NCBI GenBank assembly: GCA_945861785.1
Contig: CAMAWD010000055.1
Location: 1 to 42,439, forward strand
Direction: 5' to 3'
From: Rhodoferax sp. OV413
GTDB lineage: Bacteria > Pseudomonadota > Gammaproteobacteria > Burkholderiales > Burkholderiaceae_C
DNA length: 42,439 bases
A program made the translations under genes and the position numbers. The notes under the pieces were generated by a model. It saw only the letters and a list, made by a program, of their open reading frames with translations, was not told where the DNA came from and made no database searches. Shown piece after piece: positions 33,804-42,065 of this stretch; position 1 is the stretch's first letter; each line of letters starts with the position of its first letter.

Positions 33804-34125
33804 CGACATACCCGTCAGAACCCGTTTCCTGGCGGTAGAGCTTGCGGCGCCGGGCATGGTGCTTTCCAAGGCGGCGAAAACCCAGCACATGCACACGCTG
33901 CTTGCGGCAGGCGCCCTGCTCAACGACGAAAACATCCGGCAACTGCGGGTCCACGGCGTGGAATTCATCACTGTGGGTTCTCCCGACCACCGGACCCCCA
34001 AAGAGGTTGCCACGCAGGCTCGCGATGCCGCGCACGGTGTGCGGGCCGTATTCCGCGACGCCGACGTTACCCAGCCTGCCATGGCCGCGCTGTTCAATAG
34101 CGTGCTGGCGTACCGCCGCGCCTGA
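33790..34125 (+). CDS. Small signalling-associated protein, unknown function
   Basis: The 111-residue soluble protein contains a compact alpha/beta segment, LAAPGMVLSKAAK, then LLAAGALLNDENIRQLRVHG and VEFITVGSPD. This resembles the short domain preceding HD-GYP domains in other proteins. No catalytic motif is visible. It overlaps the truncated receiver by 14 bp and lies 19 bp before the HDOD gene, so it is likely part of the same signalling operon. Confidence 0.6.
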   Translation: MRNSDDIPVRTRFLAVELAAPGMVLSKAAKTQHMHTLLAAGALLNDENIRQLRVHGVEFITVGSPDHRTPKEVATQARDAAHGVRAVFRDADVTQPAMAALFNSVLAYRRA

Positions 34126-34144
34126 GGCAACCCGCAGACCACCG

Positions 34145-35017
34145 ATGACCACGCAACCCCTTCAAATAACCCGCGACCGCGTAGCCAGAAGCACCGCCGG
34201 CCTGCCGTCTTGCCCGAGCATCGTGCTGAAGATCCTCAAGACCCTCGACGACCCGGACGCGAATCTGCACCTGCTGGTGAACTACATCGAGCACGATGCG
34301 GTGATCGCGGGCCGTGTCTTGTCGGTGGCCAACCGGGCCGATTCCAGCCACGTCGAATCGAAAGTCAGCGACATCTACACTGCCACCGCGCTCATCGGGC
34401 TGCGCCGCGTGCGCGAGGTGGTGATCGCGGCGACACTGGTCGACTTCATGAAAGACATCGCACCGGACTCGATGCCAGCCTCGCTGCTGGAGTATTTCTG
34501 GCGAGACAGCGTCGTCACTGCGGTTTGCTGCGTCGAAGTGGCGCGCGAAACAGCGCTCGACGTGAGCCTGGAACTCGCCTTGATCACGGGGCTGATGCAC
34601 AACATTGGTCAGCTGTGGCTGGCGCGATTCGAACCTGCCAGATTCGAATCCGCCAGGCGCGCATCGCAAGACAAGCATCTGACCATGAACGTCGCGGAGG
34701 TGGACATGTTCGGCGTGGACCACGCCACCGTAGGCGCCTGGTTGTCGGAGTCCTGGGGCTTGAACGAATCCATCACCCAGGCCATCGGACATCACCACCG
34801 CCCGGGCAATTTCGCGCGCGAGCCGCTGGTGGCGGTCGTGCATGTGGGTCAGAACCTGGGCAACGCGCTCGACCTGGCGCATTCGCCCCACAGTGCCGTT
34901 ACCTGGATCAGCCCCGACTGTTCCGACCTGCTTGGCATGGACTGGGCAGGGCCGGCCCATGACCTGTTCGGGCGCATCGAAGCACGCGCGCAGCACGCGC
35001 TGGAGATGCTGCATTAG
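34145..35017 (+). CDS. HDOD-domain signalling protein
   Basis: The 290-residue HDOD protein (metal-free HD-related domain) has LPSCPSIVLKILKTLDDPDA, then VNYIEHDAVIAGRVLSVAN, ALIGLRRVREVVIAATLV, a LITGLMHNIGQLWLA segment and IGHHHRPGN. HDOD proteins act in signalling, motility and c-di-GMP-related pathways; the residues of a true HD phosphodiesterase are not all present. It is preceded by the small protein and followed directly by a 47-bp repeat flanking hicAB. Confidence 0.88.
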   Translation: MTTQPLQITRDRVARSTAGLPSCPSIVLKILKTLDDPDANLHLLVNYIEHDAVIAGRVLSVANRADSSHVESKVSDIYTATALIGLRRVREVVIAATLVDFMKDIAPDSMPASLLEYFWRDSVVTAVCCVEVARETALDVSLELALITGLMHNIGQLWLARFEPARFESARRASQDKHLTMNVAEVDMFGVDHATVGAWLSESWGLNESITQAIGHHHRPGNFAREPLVAVVHVGQNLGNALDLAHSPHSAVTWISPDCSDLLGMDWAGPAHDLFGRIEARAQHALEMLH

Positions 35018-35023
35018 CTTTGC

Positions 35024-35070
35024 TGCGCCGGCAGCTCCAGCTGCCCTGGTAGCAGTGCTTCGCGCCCTGC
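35024..35070 (+). repeat. Direct repeat, left copy flanking hicAB
   Basis: This 47-bp copy begins TGCGCCGGCAGCTCCAGCTG and ends CGCCCTGC. It contains the perfect hairpin GGCAGCT-CC-AGCTGCC. It differs at only a few positions from the copy at 35812-35859. It starts seven bases after the HDOD stop and could act as a terminator-like structure or as a mobile-unit end. Confidence 0.8.
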
Positions 35071-35190
35071 ATCACTTGCATGGCCTTGTCGTTCACCTGA
35101 CCGTCGGACAGTACCACCCCGAGTGCGCCACGGAGGAACCACGAAATAGACGCTTGTCAGATACATCTTTTTTGATCTATCATCACACCC

Positions 35191-35376
35191 ATGACAGGCA
35201 AAGAAGTCATTGCGCGACTCAAGGCCGCAGGTTGGAAACTTGACCGGGTACACGGCAGTCACCACATCATGACCAAGGGCGGTCAGGCGGTTCCTGTCCC
35301 GGTTCATGGTTCGCGTGACATCGGAGCCGGCTTGCTGTCTGCCATTCAAAGGCAGTCGGGCGTCAAACTGAACTGA
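35191..35376 (+). CDS. hicA: HicA-type mRNA interferase toxin
   Basis: This 61-residue double-stranded-RNA-binding-fold toxin carries the HicA motif G22-S-H24 (HGSHHIMTKGG) with the catalytic His and the C-terminal VPVHGSRDIGAGLLSAI. HicA cleaves mRNA and is inhibited by HicB. It begins the pair and lies 9 bp before hicB. The upstream region has an AT-rich stretch (about 35157-35190) that probably holds the promoter. Confidence 0.92.
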   Translation: MTGKEVIARLKAAGWKLDRVHGSHHIMTKGGQAVPVPVHGSRDIGAGLLSAIQRQSGVKLN

Positions 35377-35385
35377 GGTGCCACC

Positions 35386-35802
35386 ATGGAAATTCGTTAC
35401 CCTGCCACTGTCGAATTGCAAAGCGACGGGAGTTATCTCGTTCAGTTCGTTGATCTGCCAGACACGTTCACGGAAGGTCAAACAAAGGAGGAAGCGCTTT
35501 TCAATGCAGGCGAAGTCTTGTCTGCGATGCTGGCGTGGCGCCTGGATGAAGCCCGGGACGTTCCGGCACCAAGCCAGAAAGTCAAACGTGCGCACTACAT
35601 CGCACCGGATGCAAAGACCCAAGCGGCCATGCTGCTGCGTCTGGCGCGCGGCGAACGAAGCTTGTCCGAGCTCGCAAGGGCGCTGGAGACCTCCTGGCCA
35701 GCCGCCAAACGGCTTGAAGACCCGACACATTGGCCATCGCTGAAGACACTGGACCGGGCCGCAGCCGCGTTGGGAAAGCGATTGGTGCTGGTGCTCGAAT
35801 AG
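35386..35802 (+). CDS. hicB: HicB-type antitoxin
   Basis: This is a 138-residue protein with the HicB N-terminal degraded RNase-H-like domain (YPATVELQSDGSYLVQFVDL, then DTFTEGQTKEEALFNAGEVL) and a C-terminal HTH DNA-binding domain (LRLARGERSLSELARALETS). It neutralises HicA and represses the operon. The pair is enclosed by two near-identical direct repeats, consistent with acquisition as a unit. Confidence 0.92.
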   Translation: MEIRYPATVELQSDGSYLVQFVDLPDTFTEGQTKEEALFNAGEVLSAMLAWRLDEARDVPAPSQKVKRAHYIAPDAKTQAAMLLRLARGERSLSELARALETSWPAAKRLEDPTHWPSLKTLDRAAAALGKRLVLVLE

Positions 35803-35811
35803 CCCCTCGCC

Positions 35812-35859
35812 TGCGCCGGCAGCTCCAGCTGCCCCTGGTCGCAGTGCTTCGCACCCTGC
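35812..35859 (+). repeat. Direct repeat, right copy flanking hicAB
   Basis: This is the second copy of the repeat at 35024-35070, with one inserted C and about two substitutions, and again contains the GGCAGCT-CC-AGCTGCC hairpin. It starts ten bases after the hicB stop and precedes the GGDEF gene end. Confidence 0.8.
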
Positions 35860-35882
35860 TGTCGCAGCCGTCTGGCAAGCTT

Positions 35883-36866
35883 TCAGACGTCGGGGAGGTA
35901 ATGGGTGACCTGGTTGCGCCCACCGTGCTTCGCACGGTACAGCGCTTCGTCGGCATGTTTGATGACCTGTTCGACCTTTTCACCCGGCCCCAGCTGTGCC
36001 ACGCCATAACTGCAGGTGATGCCATCGGGCATGCAGTCGAAATGCAGTGCGCAAGCCGCCAGGCGCAGGCGTTCCGCCAGATCGAGCGCGGCGGGCAACG
36101 GAGCCTCCTCCAGCACAATGACAAACTCTTCGCCACCAAAACGCGCCACCAGATCGGTCTTGCGCACCATGGTCTGCATTTGCGCCGATACCGCCCTCAG
36201 GACCGCGTCGCCCTGGTCATGGCCGTGCCCGTCATTGATCTTCTTGAAAAAGTCGATGTCGGCCATGATGATCGAGAAGCGCGACGCGTGGCGCTGGGCG
36301 CGTTCCCAGGCCAGGGCCATGAATTCCATCAGGCGCCTACGGTTGGCCAGCCCAGTCAGCGGATCAGTCACACTGAGAAGCTCCAGCCGCGCTTCGTTGG
36401 TTCGCAAATCCCGGTTGGCACGCGCCAGGCTGCGCTGCACTTCGGCAAGCTCCTGGTTCAGCGTGATCACCTGCGCAGTCAGTCGCTCCATGTCGGCCAC
36501 GTCGTATTCGGCCACCACCATCACGTGCCGTCCGACCCTGTGTACGCTGCCAAGCAGCGAGCGGCATACGCCATGCATGTCCACCACGTTGAGGATCCCC
36601 TCGAATACCGGCTCACCATCGGGGCCGTGCACGGCAAGGAGTTGATCGAATGCAGGCCGGACAAAAAAACTGCGGATATCGGGTTGCGCGGCGCCACTGT
36701 CCGGTGTGCAGGGCATCAAACGCTGGAACCCGGCGTTGCAATCGAGCAGTCGGCCATCGTCGGCAACCTGTACCATCACGACAGACAACAGGGATCGCAG
36801 CCACCCCGCCGAATGCAACTTTGGCGGCGGCGCCTGTATCACTGCGGCGGGCACGGGTGCCAGCAC
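35883..36866 (-). CDS. PAS-GGDEF diguanylate cyclase
   Basis: This is a 327-residue soluble protein. A PAS-like sensor at about 25-125 is followed by a coiled coil (130-160) and a GGDEF domain with active-site GGEEF (244-248), metal-binding Asp203 in MADIDFFKKIND, and an inhibitory I-site Arg235-x-x-Asp238 five residues before it. It should make c-di-GMP with product feedback. The start is a GTG at 36866, nine bases after the stop of the B12-binding-type gene; no better start exists. The two form a minus-strand operon, so cobalamin-type sensing may control the cyclase. Confidence 0.88.
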   Translation of the reverse strand: MLAPVPAAVIQAPPPKLHSAGWLRSLLSVVMVQVADDGRLLDCNAGFQRLMPCTPDSGAAQPDIRSFFVRPAFDQLLAVHGPDGEPVFEGILNVVDMHGVCRSLLGSVHRVGRHVMVVAEYDVADMERLTAQVITLNQELAEVQRSLARANRDLRTNEARLELLSVTDPLTGLANRRRLMEFMALAWERAQRHASRFSIIMADIDFFKKINDGHGHDQGDAVLRAVSAQMQTMVRKTDLVARFGGEEFVIVLEEAPLPAALDLAERLRLAACALHFDCMPDGITCSYGVAQLGPGEKVEQVIKHADEALYRAKHGGRNQVTHYLPDV

Positions 36867-36875
36867 ACAGCCGCC

Positions 36876-37619
36876 TCAAAGTTGTTCGAGCGCATGCAAC
36901 GCATCGCCGGCCCAACCATCGGCCCGGGAGTTGCGCCACACCGGCTCACTGGACAAAGTAGCCAGGCCGCCGATCCAGATCGTAGGGCAGCGACTGCCCA
37001 GCTCGGAGCGAAGCGAATCGATTGTCTGGCGCGCGGTGATGAGGTGCTGCGGCAGTGTTGCCGAAAGCCCGAGCAGGTCAGGTCGCCGGCGATCGATCTC
37101 GCGCACCAGGTCCTGGGTCGCAATATCGGTTCCGAGCCAGGTGGCGTCCCACCCCTGCGTCTCGAAAGCGTCCGATACCATGCGCAGCCCCAGGCCGTGG
37201 CAGTTGTCCTGCACGCAGGCAAACACGGCTGACTTTCCAGTCGAAGGCCGAAACGTTGCCTTCATGTAGGCACCAGCCATCACGTTCTCGCTGATCGCAG
37301 TGGCGAGATGCTCCTGTGCCACCGATATCTGGTTCTTTTGCCACAAATTGCCTACCTCGTACATGGCCGGCTGGACGATCTGTACACAGGCCTGCGCAAG
37401 CGAGGCGCCTGCGTCCATGGCCGCGCTGACACATCCCAACGCCGCGCCGCGGTTGCCCCGCAAGATGGACAACTGGTAGTCGCCGACTTGGGGGAGCGGC
37501 ACCACACGCGCACCGCCACAGTGAAGCTCGGCACTGCCGTACCGGTGGTAGATGGCGTCGGTGACATGGTTGGCACAGGCTTGGTACCATGGCGCCAGCA
37601 GGTCGGGTACGGCGCTCAT
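36876..37619 (-). CDS. Cobalamin-binding-type regulatory protein
   Basis: The 247-residue protein has the two modules of B12-dependent sensors and methyltransferases: a helical cap (YEVGNLWQKNQISVAQEH at about 87-104) and a Rossmann B12-binding domain (VFACVQDNCHGLGLRMVSDA; LGLSATL; IWIGGLA). The lower-ligand His141 is present, but the Asp two residues before it in the usual D-x-H-x-x-G motif is Asn139, so cofactor binding may be altered. No chromophore protein is adjacent. It lies nine bases before the GGDEF gene on the same strand. Confidence 0.8.
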   Translation of the reverse strand: MSAVPDLLAPWYQACANHVTDAIYHRYGSAELHCGGARVVPLPQVGDYQLSILRGNRGAALGCVSAAMDAGASLAQACVQIVQPAMYEVGNLWQKNQISVAQEHLATAISENVMAGAYMKATFRPSTGKSAVFACVQDNCHGLGLRMVSDAFETQGWDATWLGTDIATQDLVREIDRRRPDLLGLSATLPQHLITARQTIDSLRSELGSRCPTIWIGGLATLSSEPVWRNSRADGWAGDALHALEQL

Positions 37620-37957
37620 TGCTGTTCCAGCCTTGTCGGGTTGGCGCGGCCCATGGCATGTGCATTTGTGGGTCTGCGGACGGGGGAATACATGTGCTGG
37701 ACTGTACGCAGAGCGAGGGTTCGGCGGTATCGGGCCTATACCTGAGCCGATGCGGGGGAAACACCTGAGAGAATTCCCGCTCCAGAGGTATCGCTCGCCC
37801 GAAACCACCGGCGGTCCGGTGACATCAGGCCGATGCCCATCGCATCAGTGACCGGGTTGCAAATACTGACTGGCGATTCCTGATCCCGTGTGCGTCCCAA
37901 GGCGCTTTCGACGCGACCCGTATTCCGGGCATCGAAAAGAGGGGGGGAGGCGTCTTC
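37620..37957. other. Gene-free stretch between the B12-type gene and the YebC-family gene
   Basis: This 338-bp stretch contains the promoter region of the B12-type gene. I see no coding sequence, RNA gene or repeat. A G/A-rich run (37936-37953) lies just before the YebC-family stop. Confidence 0.5.
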
Positions 37958-38671
37958 TCAGCCCGCCAAGCCCACAAACACATTCTGCACATCGTCGTTG
38001 CCGTCGATCGCGGCCAGAAAGCCCTCGACCTCGGCGAGGTCGGCGGCACTCAGTGTGGCCGGATCGATCGGGTTCTTGGGTCTGTAACCCAGCTTGGCCG
38101 ACAGCACCTTGAAACCATGCGCCGGCAATGCGCGGCTGACGATGTCCAGGTCGGTCGGGGCGGTCACGAACAGGGTGGTGCCGTCTTCCTCGCCCGGCTC
38201 CAGGTCCTGTGCGCCGGCTTCGATGGCAGCGACATCCGGGTCGGCGCCGGCAACTGCAGGCTCGCCTTCGATCAGACCCACGTGGTCAAAATCCCAGGAC
38301 ACAGACCCGGACGCCCCGAGTTGCCCCTTGCGGAACAGGACACGCATCTGCGGCGCGGTGCGGTTCACGTTGTCGGTCAGGCATTCGACCATCACGGCCA
38401 CGCGGTGCGGCGCAAAACCCTCGTAGATGACGTGTTCGAAATGCACCGCCTCGCCGGTCAGGCCGGCGCCCTTCTTGATCGCACGCTCCAGGGTTTCCTT
38501 GGGCATGGACACCTTGCGCGCCTGCTCCACCACCAGCCGCAGGCGTGAATTCGACGCCGGGTCCGCGCCGTTGCGCGCTGCCACCATGATGTCCTTGGCC
38601 AGGCGGCCGAACAGTTTGCCCCTGGCGCTGGCCGCCAGGTCCTTGCCTTTTGCTTTCCACTGCGCGCCCAT
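37958..38671 (-). CDS. YebC/PmpR-family protein
   Basis: This 237-residue protein is of the YebC/TACO1 family, reported as translation factors or transcription regulators. It starts [20 protein letters not shown] and has the family segments [44 protein letters not shown] and a C-terminal [20 protein letters not shown]. Length and start are normal. It is monocistronic. Confidence 0.92.
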   Translation of the reverse strand: MGAQWKAKGKDLAASARGKLFGRLAKDIMVAARNGADPASNSRLRLVVEQARKVSMPKETLERAIKKGAGLTGEAVHFEHVIYEGFAPHRVAVMVECLTDNVNRTAPQMRVLFRKGQLGASGSVSWDFDHVGLIEGEPAVAGADPDVAAIEAGAQDLEPGEEDGTTLFVTAPTDLDIVSRALPAHGFKVLSAKLGYRPKNPIDPATLSAADLAEVEGFLAAIDGNDDVQNVFVGLAG

Positions 38672-38760
38672 GTCTGAATTTCCTTGTTGTTGCTGTCAGA
38701 ACGCCGTGCGCGCCTGGCCGTTTGTTTATACACCCATCCACCGCCGCTGGACCACGACGC

Positions 38761-39084
38761 GTGAACGATACTCGACCCGCCCACTGCGGAGCCCACGACT
38801 TGCTGATCACCAACCTGCTCGCCCAGATCGCCTTCGGGCTGCTGGCCATGACCATCTGCCTGCCCTCGATGCAGGAGTGGGGCGCGATCTTCCATGCCGA
38901 CCAGGCTGCGGTGCAACTCACCTTCAGCGCCTGCGTGGGCGGGCTGGTGCAGCAGCTGATGGGCGCGTTGGGGGCTTACACCGTGGGGCTGGTGCCGCAC
39001 CACGGGTCGATGAACCTGGCGTGGCTGATGATGGGCTTCACGCTCGCTGCGCTGGGAGCGCAAGTGGCATTGCATCGGCGATAG
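38761..39084 (+). pseudogene. MFS (Bcr/CflA-like) transporter with most of the gene deleted in frame
   Basis: Only 107 codons remain. The N-terminal helix and start of helix 2 (LLITNLLAQIAFGLLAMTI, CLPSMQEWGAIF, AAVQLTFSAC) are joined in frame to what looks like the last two helices (GGLVQQLMGALGAYTVGLVP, then MNLAWLMMGFTLAALGAQVA) and a normal RR ending. Full Bcr/CflA drug transporters have about 400 residues and twelve helices. The start is probably the GTG at 38761. No transport function is expected. Confidence 0.72.
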
Positions 39085-39111
39085 ACGCCGCCAACATGCG
39101 CTTTGCGGTAT

Positions 39112-39828
39112 TCAGCGCTTGTGCCGGGTTCGCCAGGCCACGAAATCGACCTTGCTTTGTTCATCGGTCGGCGGGTAGAGCCCGAGGATCGAGCGGCCCT
39201 CGTGCACCTTCTCGGTCACGAAGTCCTCGAACGCCGTCATCTCCACCGCCTCGGCGGCGACCTCGTCCGCCATGTGGGCCGGAATGGCGATCACGCCTTC
39301 GGCATCTCCCACCACCACATCACCGGGGAACACCGCCACGTCACCGCAACCGATGGGCACGTTGATGTCGATCGCCTGGTGCAGCGTGAGGTTGGTGGGT
39401 GCGCTGGGGCGGTGGTGGTAGGCCGGCATCGACAGCCGGGCAATCTCTGGTGAATCGCGAAAGCCGCCGTCGGTGACCACACCGGCCACGCCGCGTTTCA
39501 TCAGGCGGCTCACCAGGATGCCGCCCGCCGAGGCGGCACGCGCGTCCTTGCGGCTGTCGATCACCAGCACCGCGCCGCTCGGGCATTGCTCCACCGCCAC
39601 CCGCTGCGGGTGGCCGCGGTCGAGGAACACGCTGATCGGGTTGAGATCTTCCCGCGCCGGGATGTAACGCAGCGTGAACGCCTCACCGACCATGTTGGGC
39701 AGGCCTGCGTTGAGCGGATGCACGTCCTGGATGAACTGGTTACGCAGGCCGCGCTTGAACAGTGCGGTGCACAGGGTGGCGACGCTCACGGTCATGAGCT
39801 TGTTGCGGGTGTCGGTGGTCAATGGCAT
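39112..39828 (-). CDS. RraA-family protein (HMG-aldolase/RraA-like)
   Basis: The 238-residue protein has the RraA fold signatures VSVATLCTALFKRG, GILVSRLMKRGVAGVVTDGG, FRDSPEI, GCGDVAVFPGDVVVGDAEGV and IAIPAHMADEVAAEAVE. Members act as class II pyruvate aldolases or as inhibitors of RNase E. The ATG at 39828 was chosen over an upstream in-frame start. It lies directly downstream of a sugar-acid dehydratase, so an aldolase or metabolic role is more likely than RNase control. Confidence 0.82.
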   Translation of the reverse strand: MPLTTDTRNKLMTVSVATLCTALFKRGLRNQFIQDVHPLNAGLPNMVGEAFTLRYIPAREDLNPISVFLDRGHPQRVAVEQCPSGAVLVIDSRKDARAASAGGILVSRLMKRGVAGVVTDGGFRDSPEIARLSMPAYHHRPSAPTNLTLHQAIDINVPIGCGDVAVFPGDVVVGDAEGVIAIPAHMADEVAAEAVEMTAFEDFVTEKVHEGRSILGLYPPTDEQSKVDFVAWRTRHKR

Positions 39829-39873
39829 GGTGGTTCCAGCGGGTGAAAGCAAGGGCAGCGCCAGGCGCGGTGG

Positions 39874-41613
39874 TCAATAGATGTCGGGCTCGGCCACCGG
39901 CGCACCGAAGGAGGTTTCGAGGTAATCAAAATCGCAGCCGTCGTTGGCCTGCAGGATATGGCGGCTGAACATCCAGCCGTAACCGCGCTCGTAACGCGGC
40001 GCCGGTGCGACCCAGGCCGCACGGCGCGTGGCGAGTTCTGCGTCGCTCACCTCCAGGTGGATGCTGCGCGCAGCCACGTCGACCGTGATCAGGTCGCCGG
40101 TCCGGACCAGTGCCAATGGGCCGCCGATGTAGGACTCGGGCGCGGCATGCAGGATGCAGGCGCCGTAACTGGTGCCGCTCATGCGGGCGTCACTCAGGCG
40201 CAGCATGTCGCGCACGCCTTGTTTCACCAGCTTGAGCGGGATCGGCAACATGCCCCACTCGGGCATGCCGGGCCCGCCCTTGGGGCCGGCGTTGCGCAGC
40301 ACCAGGATGTGGTCGGCGGTGACGTCGAGGTTCTCATCGTCGACCGCGGCCTTCATCTCGGGGTAACTGTCGAACACCAGCGCCGGGCCGGTGTGTTTGA
40401 GGTACTGCGGCGCGCAGGCGCTGGGCTTGATCACCGCGCCGCCCGGCGCGATGTTGCCGCGCAAAACGGCCAGGGCGCCCTCGGCGTACAGCGGATTGGC
40501 CAGCGGGCGGATCACGTCGTCGTTGTAGACCTCGGCACCGGCGATGTTCTCACCCAGCGTGCGGCCGGTCACTGTCATTGCGTCGAGCTTCAGGTGGGGG
40601 CTGAGGCGGTTCATCAGCGCCGGCAGACCACCCGCATAGTAGAAGTCCTCCATCAGGTACTTGTCACCCGATGGGCGGATGTTGGCGATCACCGGCACCC
40701 GCCGGCTGGCGGCATCGAAGTCGTCCAGGCCCACGGTGCAGTGTTCACCGGCGCGACGCGACATGGCCACCACATGGATGATGGCGTTGGTCGAACACCC
40801 CATGGCCATGGCGACGGCGATGGCGTTGTCGAAGCTGGCGCGGCTGAGCATGCGTGCGGGTGTGAGGTCTTCCCACACCATGTCGACAATGCGCCGGCCG
40901 CAGGCGGCGGACATGCGTGGGTGGCTGGCGTCGGGCGCGGGAATGCTGGACGCACCAGGCAGCGTGAGGCCGAGCGCCTCGGTGATGCCCATCATGGTGG
41001 CGGCGGTGCCCATGGTCATGCAGGTGCCGTGGCTGCGGGCGATGCCGGCCTCGACCTCGAGCCACTGCGTCTGCGTGATCTTGCCGGCGCGGCGTTCGTC
41101 CCAGTACTTCCACCCGTCCGAGCCGGAACCGAGCACCTGGCCCTTCCAGTTGCCGCGCAGCATCGGGCCGGCGGGCAGGTACACGAACGGCAGGCCGGCG
41201 GACAACGCCCCCATCACCAGCCCCGGCGTGGTCTTGTCGCACCCGCCCATCAGCACCGCGCCATCGACCGGGTGGCTGCGAATCAACTCCTCGGTCTCCA
41301 TGGCCAGCATGTTGCGGTAGAGCATGGTGGTGGGTTTGACGTACTGCTCGGCCAGCGAGATGGCGGGCAGCTCCAGCGGAAAACCACCGGCCTGCAACAC
41401 ACCGCGTTTCACGTCTTCCACGCGTTGCTTGAAATGGGTGTGGCAGGGGTTGATGTCCGACCAGGTATTGATGATCGCGATCACCGGCTTGCCCGCCCAA
41501 TCCTCGGGGCCGTAACCCATTTGCATGGCGCGCGAACGGTGCCCGAATGAGCGCAGGTCGTCGGGGGCGAACCAGCGCGCGCTGCGCAGGGATTCTTTGG
41601 GTATTTTGTTCAT
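39874..41613 (-). CDS. IlvD/Edd-family dehydratase (sugar-acid dehydratase-like)
   Basis: This is a 579-residue Fe-S dehydratase. The cluster Cys ligands are Cys57 (DINPCHTH), Cys125 (GGCDKTTPG) and Cys198 (SHGTCMTMGTA); the C-terminal DARMSGTSYG is diagnostic. Members dehydrate 2,3-dihydroxy acids: branched-chain precursors (IlvD), 6-phosphogluconate (Edd) or aldonates such as L-arabinonate. The pairing with an RraA-like gene 45 bp downstream favours a sugar-acid role. The start ATG at 41613 is preceded by a GGAGAC-like site. Confidence 0.92.
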   Translation of the reverse strand: MNKIPKESLRSARWFAPDDLRSFGHRSRAMQMGYGPEDWAGKPVIAIINTWSDINPCHTHFKQRVEDVKRGVLQAGGFPLELPAISLAEQYVKPTTMLYRNMLAMETEELIRSHPVDGAVLMGGCDKTTPGLVMGALSAGLPFVYLPAGPMLRGNWKGQVLGSGSDGWKYWDERRAGKITQTQWLEVEAGIARSHGTCMTMGTAATMMGITEALGLTLPGASSIPAPDASHPRMSAACGRRIVDMVWEDLTPARMLSRASFDNAIAVAMAMGCSTNAIIHVVAMSRRAGEHCTVGLDDFDAASRRVPVIANIRPSGDKYLMEDFYYAGGLPALMNRLSPHLKLDAMTVTGRTLGENIAGAEVYNDDVIRPLANPLYAEGALAVLRGNIAPGGAVIKPSACAPQYLKHTGPALVFDSYPEMKAAVDDENLDVTADHILVLRNAGPKGGPGMPEWGMLPIPLKLVKQGVRDMLRLSDARMSGTSYGACILHAAPESYIGGPLALVRTGDLITVDVAARSIHLEVSDAELATRRAAWVAPAPRYERGYGWMFSRHILQANDGCDFDYLETSFGAPVAEPDIY

Positions 41614-42065
41614 AGGTCTCCACTCAAGCCCCTAATGTAAGGGCACTCCAACACGCGCTCCCCGGCCTGGCCGACCGCCATGGCCCGGACAACACGCGCC
41701 CGAAGGCACCCCGGCCCGCACACCAGGCCATCGACGGCGCGCTGCGCAAGCTCAAACGGGCGGTGGCGTCGGAGATCGGCAAACACGATGCCCAGGGCCA
41801 TCGGGGCCAGCCGGACATGTTTGCGGGGCCCGGTGCGCCCAACTGACTCCGCCCAAGCCTGTGTCGACTGTGTGAATCTTTGATCTGCGTCAGAACATTG
41901 GCGGCCGCCCAGGCGCATTCTCTGTCTTGGGCGATTGCCTCACGCGGAACTGAGATGTTCGAACCGTGCCGCACTCTGCGGATCGAAACCCGGCGCAACC
42001 CGCCGGGTTTCCCTTGTGTGCAGACACCGACCGTGTGCCACGTGGCGGGATGCGATGATCGCGGC
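41614..42065 (+). other. Gene-free region with an unidentified open frame (41640-41846)
   Basis: The plus strand is open from 41640 to a TGA at 41844-41846. The product is rich in Arg/Lys and ends QPDMFAGPGAPN. It has no start codon at its left end, so it looks like the tail of a broken gene I cannot identify. A possible FNR-like site lies at 41880-41893. The rest up to the EamA start holds no recognised feature. Confidence 0.4.
41880..41893 (+). promoter_or_regulatory. Possible FNR/ANR-type binding site
   Basis: TTGATCTGCGTCAG closely resembles the FNR-type palindrome and the site at 30130-30143. It lies about 170 bp before the EamA start, so it may serve that gene or an unseen transcript. 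Confidence 0.35.

Noticed and set aside
39958-41550. 530-codon plus-strand open frame opposite the IlvD/Edd gene
   Set aside because: It is His/Gly/Val-rich nonsense antisense to a full-length conserved dehydratase.
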